The notes beneath the pieces were generated by a model, which worked only from the letters and a program-made list of their open reading frames with translations, was not told the DNA's origin and ran no database searches. From Mytilus edulis (lineage: Eukaryota; Mollusca; Bivalvia; Mytilida; Mytilidae), in NCBI RefSeq assembly GCF_963676685.1, contig NC_092346.1, positions 79,995,821 through 80,059,820 on the forward strand: a stretch of DNA of 64,000 bases, written 5' to 3'. The translations under genes and the position numbers were made by a program. Below are positions 45,915 to 57,800 of this stretch, piece after piece. Every line of letters begins with the position of its first letter. Position 1 is the first letter of the stretch.

Positions 45915-47927
45915 CACAGTGTAGATACTATTCTGTATGCTATCCGGAAGTCGCGATTTTCGAAGCGAGAACTTTTTGGATCACATTTTAAATTTGATTG
46001 ATATACTAAATTAAACGGTAAGTTGATCATCTATACATTGCTTAATGATTAATTCAGCTGACATCGATATTCTCAAATGGTTTAGAATTAAATTCAGCAC
46101 ATTCATTATTCGTATCTTTGCTTTAATCAAGAGATTTTCAAGTGCATCACTAAGGAAAATCAGTCGGTGAACCTAAAGACAATCTTTTTACCCTCTTAGT
46201 GTACAAATAAACTTAAAAACCAGACTCAATTAACTCAATGAAGTATATTTCAATTGGTGGTAAAAGGTTCAACCATATCTTTGAAGCCAGAAATAAGAAA
46301 ATTACACTTGTTTGAATTTCTCACTGTACGATCAGTCACGCTTGTATTTTTTGAAACTGTATGATCAGTCTTTAGTTCACTGTATTCTAGTGGTGATTTT
46401 AAAGTTATTTACGATACATTAGAAGGTGGCATTTTTCTAAATAACACAAATATATTTCAATAAATTCACATCCTGAAAACTTATGAAACATGCTTTAGCT
46501 TGATATGGTGTACTCGCCTTACTACATAAGTGTAAGGATGTTTAAATGTTGATAAAATAAGAGGAAGTTTTGTTGTATATATAAGTCTTCCGTTAAACTT
46601 AAGATCGTACAAACACACAGATTTAATTGTTATATGAAAATGCATGTATTTACACACATTCGAGGCCGTACTGTAGCCTATCATTGATCACAGTTCCTTC
46701 ACTTTGTTTTGGATGTAGAGCTGTCTCTTTGACACTCAATTGTACACCACTTTGTAAAGCGGGGGTTTATACTGATAATGAAGTCCGTCTTTCCGTTCGT
46801 CCGTTGGACCGATACAATATGTTTCGCCGGTTTTGTAAACGCATCTCCTCATAAACCACCTAATGTACATTGGGGGTTCCAGCTATTTTTAAATGGAGAG
46901 GGGGTAAAATCCAATCGCTTTATAAAGTAAACTGAAAAATCCTTTTTATTTTTAAAATTCATTCATTACTGGTAATGATTTCTGTAAACTTACCCAAATT
47001 ATATCACATGAGTTATCCCCCTACACAAAGCTTTCTTTATCCATTTTTGTTGTAATTTTAAAAGAGACAAGCTTGATTTATGTTATCATCAATTGGTCAA
47101 CGGCGGACAGTGTAAATAACTGCAACGATACACTATTACAAAGTCCACAAGCGAAATCATGTATTGCTTCTCAGGCATTTGATTTTAAATAAGACTGACG
47201 GAACCAAAATACAATTATTTTGCCGTCTACAAAAAGCATCAGAAATATATTTGTATTGTCTGATGAAAGAAATTACACGTTATAGTTCCCTGGACAGGTC
47301 ATAATATCACATAGACACGTATATACAATCAAATTGTCGTTGTGGTTTTTTTTTCAAAATCACGACTGGTCATACAGTCAAAAAATCTGAAATCGCTTCT
47401 AGAATACAGTCAGTTCTAGACTGATCGTACAGTAATTTATTTTGGGATCCTCAAGGAAAACATATTTTTTTATGGGAAATACGAATATTCTACTTTAATA
47501 CGAAAAGAATATTGAAACAGTATATATTTAACTGTAAACTGATGCAAATATTTGAAATAAAAGATTATTTGCTTTGATGCAAATATTTGCAATAAAAGAT
47601 TATTTGCTTTGATGCAAATATTTGCAATAAAAGATTATTTGCTTTGTACTACGAGAGCAAAATTGTCCATCATTTTCACTTTTTCTATCAAGTTGGTGTG
47701 ATGCACACGTATATTTTATATTCTATTGCATGTTTTTGTTACAGTTACTCATATTTATAATGCTATATATACATACCATGAAGATGTTCAAAGCACTTTA
47801 TAGATATAGGAGTAAACAAATGATGAGAAAAGTCACCGTTGGCAAAACCGTCCTGTTAGCCAGTTGAAAATCATCGCTTCGAAAATTGCGACTTCCATAC
47901 AGCGTACCGAATAGTATCTACACGGTG
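45915..47927. mobile_element. Non-autonomous DNA transposon, CAC(A/C)GTGTAGATAC ends
   Basis: The left end CACAGTGTAGATACTATTC and the reverse complement of the right end CACCGTGTAGATACTATTC are inverted repeats. Homology continues inwards: GGAAGTCGCGATTTTCGAAG versus GGAAGTCGCAATTTTCGAAG. TTGTT flanks both sides (45910-45914 and 47928-47932). Further in, TGTACGATCAGTC (near 46325) pairs with GACTGATCGTACA (near 47420), so the arms are long and imperfect. No transposase frame. The superfamily is uncertain. Confidence 0.78.
47541..47645 (+). repeat. Tandem repeat, 35-bp unit x3
   Basis: Units at 47541, 47576 and 47611 start GATGCAAATATTTG and end TTATTTGCTTT. The last two are identical and the first differs at one base. 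It lies inside the 45915-47927 element. Confidence 0.95.
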
Positions 47928-47932
47928 TTGTT

Positions 47933-49855
47933 GTCCTGAACCTTTTGGCAATTTACATTTTTTACTTTAGCGCTTACTACTATAGTTTTCACGATAAAAG
48001 ACAGAAACAGCCTCACATAAGGGTAAACAAAATAGATTTCAGGGGCAATAAATCCATGTAGTTCAGATTTTTCTAACATTTTCAATGTCTTGCCATGAAG
48101 TTCATTTCTGCAAATAAAGTTTTAACCTGGCTCCTATAATTGTTGAAACATTGACAAGGAAATGCTAAACAAGGGCAGTACCCTCTATAAGAGGTCGATT
48201 TACATTTTTGTTTTTATCTTTATTTGACATTTTAAAGGTTTATCAATAATGAATATCTATATGTATCATATTTTTTTGCTAAAAACACTCAAAACAAAAT
48301 ATTGGGAGAAAAGTCTTTCAATGACACTTACTCCTATAAAGAAACAACAGACGATTTAGGGTATGTTAACTTATCCGTATATCTTATTCTTTATCCATCA
48401 CAACTTCTGCAAACATTTTGAAAACTGCATTTCACCCTACTGTTATTTTTAGCAATGTTTCTTTTATGTACAAGAATAAATAATAAAACTATATACTAGA
48501 TACCCTAAGTATTCAGTCTATGCTCAGTTGAAATTGGTCCAGTCAGGTTGTAGAGAAGAAACTCTTTCAACAGTTTACAGGACAGGAACATATATATTGA
48601 CGTTAGATATACTGTTTCCATGACAGGATGACAGATATGACGGATGCAAAGTTATCTACGTTATGGATCAACAGTAGAGATGTAGATGTAGCTGGCATAA
48701 GCTCACGTGACTAACGTTATCAACTTGCATTATGATAGAAGTTTTCATATCAAAGTAATACTTCATTTAAATCATCTTAAGTAGTATATCTACAGGAAAT
48801 GGTTTGTCTTCAAAAGTCTAGTCCTATATCAGAAACAGATTCATACAAACTGCATATAAGTATAGATTATTGAGTTTTTATCCACGTTTCAAAAATATGT
48901 AGAAAACTCAATAGTCGGTTTATAAGGTTATTTCGGGTATTGTTATTCCCTTCCTTGGACAGTTTTACCCTTGACATTTAAGTAGACTTGATTAAGGCTT
49001 CTCATATATTGTTACTCCTCAGACACTGCCAGGTTGTTGATAAGTTCTGCTTCCATCTCTAGATTGATATAGGTTTAAGGGCGATTAAATAAAACATCAC
49101 CTTACTATCAGCAAGGCCTAATCATAACTAAGGCAAATATGTTCACCAAAATGAAACTCCTGAATAATCTATAACTTCTCATTTTACAATGATACCAAAA
49201 ACATCAGATCAATGAATGCAATAAATGCCTCTTATAGTTCCTTTACAATATAGGTTTAAATTGGCTCATTATTGAAGGCTCTATGTTGACCTATAGATGC
49301 TTACATCTATTTGGACTCTAGTAGGTGGCTCTCTCTTTAACAATCATACCACATCATCTTATTTTTTTAAATTCTATAAAGTCCAAGAATTATTGCTTCT
49401 AGTCAATTACACAAAACTATACCAGATAAGTCACTTCAGCTTAATAGCCATAAAAGTCATCCCCCTCCCATTTCCTATTAGTAGAAAATATGGGCATGAA
49501 TGTTGGTTGGTGGAATCAATGAACATAGTTAGATTAACTCCTGATGTTTCAGGCTGACATCGGTTCCAACTGACCAACAGTTTACAAATCAAAGTGATTT
49601 CAATAATTCAAACTATATTAAAACCTTCACAGAATTAATCTAGGATTTTTTTTCTACATTTTCTTTTAAAATAAAAGTTAGAATCACCTTATAGTAGAAA
49701 TTCAAATACTGGCATCAACACTCGGTCATGAGTAATGGTGGATGCTAAGGCCTAATGAATGGGGGTGACATAGCAGAGGGGGCAGGAAACTATTCAAAAT
49801 ATTTACATTAACAATTCTGCATTTTGTCATATTTAGGTTGCAACTTTCAACATTT
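47933..49855. other. Intergenic, no gene seen
   Basis: AT-rich sequence with short scraps of interspersed repeats, for example CTCTTTAACAATCATACCACATC near 49330. No credible coding frame, RNA gene or promoter was recognised. Confidence 0.45.
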
Positions 49856-49857
49856 TA

Positions 49858-50110
49858 AAGTGGGCCTCGGTGGCAGAGTGGTGTAAGTAGTTACTACTGT
49901 AATCACTACCCATTCGATCCTGAAGTTGTGAGTTCAAACCCCACTCGTGCAGTTCACTGGACTCCAATCTTAATTGACTAGGATTGTCAGTTTTCCTATC
50001 GAAGGTCTGTGGTTTTCTCTGGGCACTCTGGCTTCCTCCATCAAAAAAACTTGCTGTCACCAAATAGCCAAAAAGTGGTGCTAAAGTGGCGTTAAAACAC
50101 AAAAAAATCA
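49858..50110 (+). repeat. tRNA-derived SINE
   Basis: The head GGGCCTCGGTGGCAGAGTGG has a tRNA A box and GTTGTGAGTTCAAACCCCAC a B box, as in polymerase III promoters. The body (AATTGACTAGGATTGTCAG, GGTTTTCTCTGGGCACTCTG, GGCTTCCTCCATCA) and the tail AGTGGCGTTAAAACACAAAA are well preserved. I recall this SINE from bivalves. It lies 40 bp beyond the stop codon of the minus-strand gene at 50151. A 92-codon frame on the opposite strand is a by-product. Confidence 0.85.
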
Positions 50111-50150
50111 CAAATCAAATCAACAGGTTTCATCATCTCAATAAAATAAT

Positions 50151-53100
50151 TTATTTAGAATCATCAGACTCTTGTAGCTTATTTTCATACATAGTTTGAA
50201 TCCTTTGCAATTTTTCTGACATTTGTTTTGAATATTCCGATACAATCAATAAAAATTTCATGTCAAAGTTAATTTCAGCTGAATTTCTTTCTTTTGAATT
50301 CTTCAAGGGTTTTGTCAAGTTTTTCTCAAATATGGGCAGCAGATCTCCAACAATTGTCTTGAAATTTGCTTTTGGAACATTTCTCATGGTGAATTCTTCT
50401 TCAGGAACTTTGTTCTGAAATCTCTCAAAATGCAGTGCTAACCAAATACAAACTATTGTTCCAATATTATAATTATCACCAGACCAAATGTTCATATTTT
50501 CAGATGTGTATAACCTATCTCTCTCACAATTATACATATGAATACTAACACTATCTGGTGTTACAAAAAATGATGGAACAAACAAATCTGACAGTTGTGA
50601 GCATTTTGAAGATTCCAAAAATGCATTTGTTATAGTTTGAGAAAAGATTTGAGGTAAATGATCTGATTGTTCATTCAAATGTACTGATAAAGAACTGCAA
50701 TCTGAGTCTTCATCTGACTCTGCTGAATCTCTTGATGATCCATACTTCTGTCCATTATTTCTTCTCCTATACTTATGTGATGGTTCACCCATACTTCCAT
50801 TATTACTTTCTTCTGTGACATCAGCATCCTCCAAATCCTTTCTGACTTTCACAGTACTTTTACCAATAAGAATATCACTGAGACCGTGCCAATAGTCTGC
50901 ATGTCCTTAAAATGAAATAGAGATAATAGATCTTATATTAATCACTTAATCAAAGTCATTTTTAATTTTTTTTAAAGTAAACACACAAATTGTCATGTTT
51001 GACTTAATGGTATGGTCTTAAAGGGAAATTTCTAAGTAACATTGAAATTGCAGCATCTATCTCTAGCTAGAGGCTCAGACAAGTCTGTACAGTATCACTC
51101 AACAGGAATCTATGATGGACAAATTTCTAACTTTATATGATTAAGGGATTCCAAGGAACATCTTTAATGAAGTTGAAGCAACCATTTTTAGTACAGGATG
51201 GCAACTTAATATATATCTGCAGGTTAAGTATTTGAGATTGCTTTCAGTAACTGTGAGCATTTTTTTTATATGCTATGATTTGTTATCTAATTTGTAGTCT
51301 TATGGTACATTTTAATGTTTTCATTATTTAAAGAATTGGGTTTCAATGGCAGATATTTATAGATAGTTTTTTGTCATATTTATTAGATCTTTCCACTTTT
51401 CATGGAAAGACCTTTTGTTTTTCTTCTGTCGTCTGAGATGCTTTTTTGTTTTACAACATATTGAAAGGATTTTTGGCCAATGATGTCGTACAGTAATGGG
51501 GATTTCAAAACTTTTCAAAAAATTTCACCCTGTGTAACCGAACACTTATTCTTATAGGAGTTATCTCCCCGCGTTCTCTTTTTCTTGTTATCTTTATATC
51601 TCTGAAACCGTAAAAAATTTCAACAAACTATTTTCCCCAAATTGTTCGTCTACTCTTCAGAATGGTTTAGTAAAGTTTAACTGCTGAGATCGTATGACAT
51701 CTTATGAGAGTTATTTCCCTTTGAAAATTTAATATAGGTGATATATATGTTAGATAAATTCATACATTTAAGTTGTAGAGGCTGAAAGTCTTTTGATGTC
51801 CATTTGGAGGAAATTGAGGTCAAGGTCAAATTTTTAAATTTTGATTGTTATCTTTATTCAAAAGAAACCTAACAGTTAATGATATGATGTGTTTACCAAA
51901 TAACTGTTTACAATAAGGCTCAACTTCACCTTTAGGGTTTTTCTCCCCTTATGTCTTTGAAGTCAGAATAACTTCACAACCATACAAGTGATTGACCTGG
52001 GTTCTTTTGATTTGAGACCACTGACCTATGACCTTGAAAATGAGGTCAAGGTCAAAGGTCAATTTGACATTCTAGATTTTGACCTTTGCTAAATATTCTT
52101 GCTGTTTAGTTATAAAACAGTTAAGTCTTCCACATTTGGTTGTAGACATTTTATCATTTATCAGGTTAACCGGAAATGACTGTATTCTAACCAGAAGTAG
52201 TCTATTTCAGACTAATCCTGTAGAAATCTACCTATAATTCTTTTCTTTTATATCAGTTTGAAGTAACAATTTACATGAACCAGGAGTGACATTTTCCAAC
52301 ACTGTTTTTTTAAATTTCATTCTTATTATCATGGAGGAATGACCTTCAATATTATTGTTCTCTGAGGAATTGGTTTTTAATTCTCATTATTATTATTATT
52401 CATGCTGAAAGATTTAGAGTGGGACATATTCTGTTGACATATTATATGTTTTCTGCTCTTAGGTCAGATTGTTGTCTCTTTGAAACATTAACCATTTCCA
52501 TTCTCAATGTTATTGTCTATTGTTGTTTATAGCCCTTTAGATGTCCTAGGCTAATGTAATTTTTGTCATATGATTGATGTCTCCTTGATGTATATCATGT
52601 ATATTAAATCTCCTTTTTATTAATAATTCTAACCATGACCCATGCATGCATTTGTGTAAAAATCTGTTGAATATGATAACTTTTTGACTCACAAATAAAT
52701 ATACTAACCAAATGAAGTGTCACCCAAGTTTAATTTCTTCTTGCAAGCAGGGCATTGTTCAGAGTATGCCTTAGATTCATCCACTAAATATTTGGAAGAT
52801 GGCGCTAATGGTGCAAACAAATGATGTGCCAAAATAGACTGAAGGTCAGACTCTGACCTTGCACTAGTGACTTTCATAAGATGTCTTCTGTTATTCTCTG
52901 TAATATAAAGTTTTTAATACAGTGATTATATGAAATAACAGACTTAAAATTTAACTTAACAACACATAATATCACAGTGATGCACCTGCATGTCTTATAC
53001 ATGAAACATAAGCATATATTTTAAGAGATTTTGTTTTTATAAGAGGTGGAAAATCTAGAGTTACCTCCCATTATACAGAAACTAATGCAAGGATTGATCT

Positions 53101-53968
53101 TCAAAATAAAAAAAAATAAACAGACATTTAACCTCAGAAAACTACAGACCTTTTGACATATTTTTTTTGTAAGATTGGCCTTGTATCTAAATGATAAGTA
53201 CAACAGGATCTACAAAAATGCCAACACGTACACCTTGAGGTAAAAATATTGTGGATAACATTAATTACAAATATTTTGGAAAATATAAAATAGTTGCTCC
53301 TGTCAGATTCATAAACGGGAGAACGGTTAATCTTGAGCAAATGAAAATCAATATTTATCCATTATAATTTTTTGGAACTGCAATGCATAAACCAATTTTA
53401 AAACTAAATTAGTTAAATTCTGTTTTTAATCATTTAAAATGTTTCTTTTTTCCTTTTCTGTACATTTAGCCATAATATGTTAGCAGAAATTAACAAAGTT
53501 TGGAAAGAGGTTTGTATACAAATCATTGGTCCAAGTGAACATATTCAGTAAAAACAGTTACAATTAAAAATCAAAAATTTGTAATTACTGCATTTTTAGG
53601 AGGGTTTTGAAAACGAATAAATAACATGGTACGGTAAGAACTGAAAGTTGCACAAAAAAGAATAAAATTAGTACATGTATTCTGCAACACAAAATGCAGA
53701 AAACAAATCTGCTCAAAAGTGAAAATACGGCCGTTGCTTGTTTTTAGGTTTTTAGTCAAACCTCCAAACAAAACCTAAAACCAATAACTCGAGTTACGGT
53801 GTCAAAATAGTTACCATCTTCAAGAAAACTGATAAGATCCTCAAATAGGCTGTCGTCTTTAGTATTTTCTTTCTTAACTATTTTTCTTTCCATTAACTTG
53901 CAAATGGATTCTTGCCAAAATAAAAACAGTGGAACAGAAAATCCGGAATCAAAGTAATGTGTTCTCAA
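50151..53968 (-). CDS. Uncharacterised gene with CPAC and HADYWHGLSDI motifs, partial 5'
   Basis: Three minus-strand exons join in phase: 53968-53815, 52897-52709 and 50905-50151 (stop included). The donors are GATG|gtaact and TTTG|gttagt, the acceptors attacag and ttaag. The joined reading is about 365 residues: LFLFWQES...SLFEDLISFLED, then ENNRRHLMKV...SILAHHLFAPL, a possible zinc-binding EQCPACKKKL, and GHADYWHGLSDILIGKSTVK. A Ser/Asp/Glu-rich linker follows, then LFVPSFFVTPDSVSIHMYNC and a helical C-terminus. The GxxDIL...VK block followed by a Val/Phe-rich core loosely recalls diverged PD-(D/E)XK nucleases, but key residues cannot be assigned. I recall similar uncharacterised proteins in molluscs; no function is known to me. 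The first exon listed may not hold the true start: its only ATG is internal (MERKIVKKE), and its acceptor lies in a repeat. Confidence 0.7.
51380..52320 (+). repeat. Interspersed repeat in intron 2 of the 50151 gene
   Basis: CTTTCCACTTTTCATGGAAAG forms a small hairpin at the left. GTCGTCTGAGATGCTTTTTT, CCTGTGTAACCGAACACTTA, GGAGTTATCTCCCCGCG and AATGAGGTCAAGGTCAAAGG follow. I recall this chain of blocks as a long bivalve repeat. Not coding. Confidence 0.55.
52425..52510 (+). repeat. Interspersed repeat tail
   Basis: GTTTTCTGCTCTTAGGTCAG, ATTGTTGTCTCTTTGAAACA and CCATTTCCATTCTCAATGTT match the tail of the repeat at 21114-21205. It lies in the same intron, close to exon 2. Confidence 0.7.
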
Positions 53969-53995
53969 CTAAAATTTGTAATTCTCATATGCTTA
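53950..53995. repeat. Inverted-repeat end, left copy (mate 59945-59990)
   Basis: The minus-strand reading ATGAGAATTACAAATTTTAG|TTGAGAACACATTA matches the plus strand at 59950-59985 (ATGAGAATTTGAAATTTTAG|TTGAGAACGCATTA). The match covers the acceptor assigned to the first exon of the 50151 gene. Confidence 0.6.
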
Positions 53996-54421
53996 AAGAG
54001 AATTTTTGACAATTTTTGAATTTTTAAGGTAAAATTATGTTGTATTCTAATAAATTTTTCAATGTCCAGAGAAAATGTTACGGCCATGTTCCATATTCAG
54101 AATATTTCTACTATATTGCATTTGTTTAAGTATCAACATATGCTCATTTTACCAAAAATCATACTGATTCATTTATTTCTATGAATAGTAGATGCTACAT
54201 AATGAATTTTATTGGGTCTTAAAGATTATGGATGCTCTCTCGATTATATTAACAACTTTTGTAGTTGTGAAATTGTTTTGTATAAAAAGCACTTCTTATT
54301 TCTGTACATAGCATATTTCAAAAAAGTGTCTGCGGATAATGAAGAAAACGATTAAAATTGCATCTTCACCTTTGATAGATGCTGATGTAATACTTTTAAT
54401 TTCATATTGAATACTTCAACG

Positions 54422-54802
54422 TTTGGATGCTGGCTTCCAATTATTTATAGATTCTGGCATCCCAACATATCCAGAAACTGACATCCCAACATATCTGGAT
54501 GCTGGCATCCCAAAATATCCGGATGCTGGCATCCCAATATATCTGGATGCTGGCATCCCAAAATATCCGGATGCTGGCATCCCAATACTTTTGGATGCTG
54601 GCATCCCAAAATATCTGGATGCTGGCATCCCAAAATATTCGGATTCTGGCATCCCAATATATCTGGATCCTGGCATCCCAAAATATCTGGATGCGGGCAT
54701 CCCAAAATATCGGGATGCTGGCATCTCAATATATCTGGATGCTGACATACCAAAATATCCGGAGGCTGGCTTCCCAAAATATAGGGATTCTGGCATCACA
54801 AA
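54422..54802 (+). repeat. Minisatellite, 24-bp unit GGATGCTGGCATCC..., ~16 copies
   Basis: Units read GGATGCTGGCATCCCAAAAT followed by ATC(C/T/G). The core GGATGC-TG-GCATCC is a dyad that can form a small stem. All frames are open across the array because the unit is 24 bases and lacks stops, giving an 8-residue period on both strands. This is not evidence of a gene. A related array in inverse context lies at 59448-59662. Confidence 0.92.
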
Positions 54803-56656
54803 CTTGCAGACATGTACCATTTTTCATTATGACACGAATTTAAATGCTGCTTTCTAATCAATTGGATTTTAGTATTAATCCACCAATATATCACACAGTA
54901 CATTTCCTAAGGTTTTGATGTGTGTTGAATGCATATGAAAACAATCAAGTATTAAAACATAAAAAAAAGCTACTGATGAATGCCGGGAAGATTATATTTT
55001 AAGTCTTTGTTCATGTCCAGTGGCCAGTTTAATGCATATTGAGAATGTGACATCATAGGTCAGAGTGTGAAATGTATACTTGACCAACAAACTGAATCTG
55101 AATTGTAAAGTGCTAGTTGACCATGTGAATGCTGATGTCAACAATTTGATATTTATAAAACTATGTCAATGTACTACCGGTAAGTTTCCAATAATTAGCC
55201 AATTTTAATGTTATTTTTCTGAATTTGATTACCATTATGTAAGACATGAGGTATACATGTTATTGACTATTGTGGTCTCGAGACAATACATTTATATATG
55301 ATGACATCAGGACTATAATTTTCAAATCTGATATGCTCATGTTTCGAATGTTCATAGATTTTTTTTTTTAAAAAGCTTAATGCAATTGCCAGCTGAAATC
55401 ATATCAAGTTTAGCAGTTTCCAAGGCTTTCAGAAATCAACTGGACAAAATAAAAAAAAAATGCTGCTCATCTTGTATGGCATTTTATCAATCAAATGAAT
55501 TTGCCCAATGACCATCAACCTTGGGAATTTCTGATGAACTAAGTCATCCAGGACAAACACTCTACAAAACGGATTGGTGACTGTACCTTTATTAAAATGC
55601 TAAATATGAGGTGCGTTATATTTAAACCTGCATAATAATTTTGTTTTGTGTCTATGAGAAACCCCATTGGCATCCAATGTATAAATTAAGGAGATTTGTT
55701 TCCCGCAATTGCCTGTATACAATAAAACGTGTACCACAATGCAATATTTAAAAATAATCTATTATTGATACTAGTGCACAGTGTCTATGATCTGTACGTA
55801 CTGGATATTGTCAGTATCTCTGGACTTGCTGTATACATCTTCCAATGAGTCAGTACATCATGTCAGGATCTTCTAGTACTTGAGCCTTTCATTTTATTAA
55901 CAAAACTTACATTTTCTTTATTACAATCATTATTAAACTTGTATCTTTTTTCTGTATTTTAAAATTTCAATATTTGTTAATCATTTAATCAAATCAGTTA
56001 CACGAACTGGAACTTTCAAACTTTCTATTATCATGTATTGCTAGTGATCTGAAATCAGCTGGAATCAAAAGATCTGGTGCTGTTTGGATGATTCGTCGTC
56101 TGAGTTTAACCTGTCCAATAACTATAAAGTGTTGCGATACATTAATACACAACACATGAATAGTAACCAGAAAGGTGAAGCCACTTCTTTACAAATGCTG
56201 AAAAGAGAAATAAATAATTATATGAAATATTATCAACAATAAATTTTCGTTGTAACATTACACCACAAGGGAACGAAAAAACGCATTATTATTCGAAGAA
56301 AACCTTCATTTAAACTTCTTTTAAATTAAGTTTTCCACACCAATATATGCCTGTTGTTTACTATTCAAAACACATACATTTGACATATGAACCACTAGTT
56401 CAATTGATTTTTTATGGAACAACATCCAGGTCTATACTGTACATTATGAAAGGGAGAAAAGTGTTTTTTTTAGAAATACATCCTACATGTATTTAGCGAC
56501 TTTCGTGAAATTTAATTCCCATCTAAGGGTGTATTCGGTTAACACCTTTTTTGAATTTGTGTGTTGTTTTTTTATTTTAGCCTAGTCCTGGAACACAAAC
56601 TCTTGTAGCGATATTTACATTTTCCTTAATTTTCGTATTTTCTTTTCATTTATTTT
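54803..56656. other. Intergenic, no gene seen
   Basis: AT-rich sequence without an open frame of note. No repeat family was recognised with confidence. Confidence 0.45.
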
Positions 56657-57244
56657 GCAAAGGAGTAGGTCCGGTAAGGACCAACTTTGGCCCCATATTT
56701 CAGGTTCATCTGACGAAAGATTTTGACCACTTTCTAAACACTGAAGTGTCTATTTAATTTGATTCAATTAATTTAAGTGAAAGATTTTAACTAATTTAGT
56801 CATTAAAAACGCTCCGATTCAAGCTCAAATATGGAAAATCTACCAAATATCCTGAAAAATGTCACTTTTAAGATGGTTTTTGTCAAAAATGAAAGTGGCC
56901 GCATCCGTGTTCATCCTCAACCTTTATATATGTTATGTATTATCATCAAATACAACTTACATTTAAATATTTTGGATGAACACGAATGCGGCCACTTTCG
57001 TTTTACACGGAAACCGTCTAAAATTTAACCAAAATGCTAGAATTGTGATGATTTCAGTAATTTAGCATGACTTAATGGTGCTAGTACTCAATAAATGTAC
57101 ATCATTTTGTCAAAAACAGCCCATATTTATGTAGCAGAAGCATTCTACTGTCCAATAAATAACTAAAAGTATACATTTTGACAATTTTGTAAAATTGCTA
57201 TATTTTGGGGCCAAAAAGGGGTCTTACTGAACCGACTCCTTTGC
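56657..57244. mobile_element. Palindromic MITE-like element, GCAAAGGAGT ends, 588 bp
   Basis: The left end GCAAAGGAGTAGGTCCGGTA pairs imperfectly with the right end TACTGAACCGACTCCTTTGC, and both continue into TTGGCCCCA/TGGGGCCAA. Inside, 56886-56916 and 56973-57003 form a second inverted pair (GAAAGTGGCCGCATCCGTGT / ACACGAATGCGGCCACTTTC). Target duplication not resolved. A 65-codon frame spanning the inner palindrome is a by-product. Confidence 0.75.
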
Positions 57245-57589
57245 TATATATATGCATTGCTTTTATTATCAAGCTTCCACCGAGCTTCGTTTAAAAAAAA
57301 GAAATAAATCACGAAAATATCAGCTTAAAATCATTTATGAAAAGATGACTCCGAGGCATATTTGTAAGACTAGCTTGACCCATAAAACTATACATGTAAC
57401 CTATTATTATTAATTCCTGCCAGTAAGCTAAGTACAAAATGTATATATATTAGAGTAAATTTATTTTGAAATTGGTAAATCTGTTATGTATGATAAGTGT
57501 TTCTTTCTTTTAAAACATAGTATTTCAAATTTTACATTCAATCTGATTCATATATGACTATGCAGTATGAGTTTTGTTCATTGTTGGAG

Positions 57590-57700
57590 GCCATATGCCG
57601 ACATTTAATTGTAAACTGCTTAGTCATATTAGTGCTATATTATTTGGTCTCAGTCCGGTGGAGAGTTGTCTCATTAGCAATCATACCATTACTCAAATAT
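57590..57700 (+). repeat. Bivalve interspersed repeat, 3' fragment
   Basis: TTATTTGGTCTCAGTCCGGTGG, GAGAGTTGTCTCATTAGCAA and TCATACCATTACTC are a diverged end of the 7690-8000 family. Confidence 0.65.
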
Positions 57701-57800
57701 TACTCGGACTCCAAACGGCTGTTTTGCAAGACAAGCTAGGCCCATGAGCGTAGGAAGTCAAGACTCAGAGTAATCTCGGACGGGCACAAGTTAACTGGTT
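57693..57800 (+). repeat. Direct repeat A, copy 1 (copy 2 at 58625-58730)
   Basis: TTTTGCAAGACAAGCTAGGC, CCATGAGCGTAGGA and AGTAATCTCGGACGGGCACA occur in both copies with small indels. The motif CTCGGAC and its inverse recur around both, and again at 58826-58840. Confidence 0.85.

Noticed and set aside
49833-50111. 92-codon minus-strand frame
   Set aside because: It is the reverse strand of a recognisable tRNA-derived SINE.
54416-54857. 110-144-codon frames on both strands over the 24-bp minisatellite
   Set aside because: All frames are open at once, which is a property of the repeat and not of a gene.
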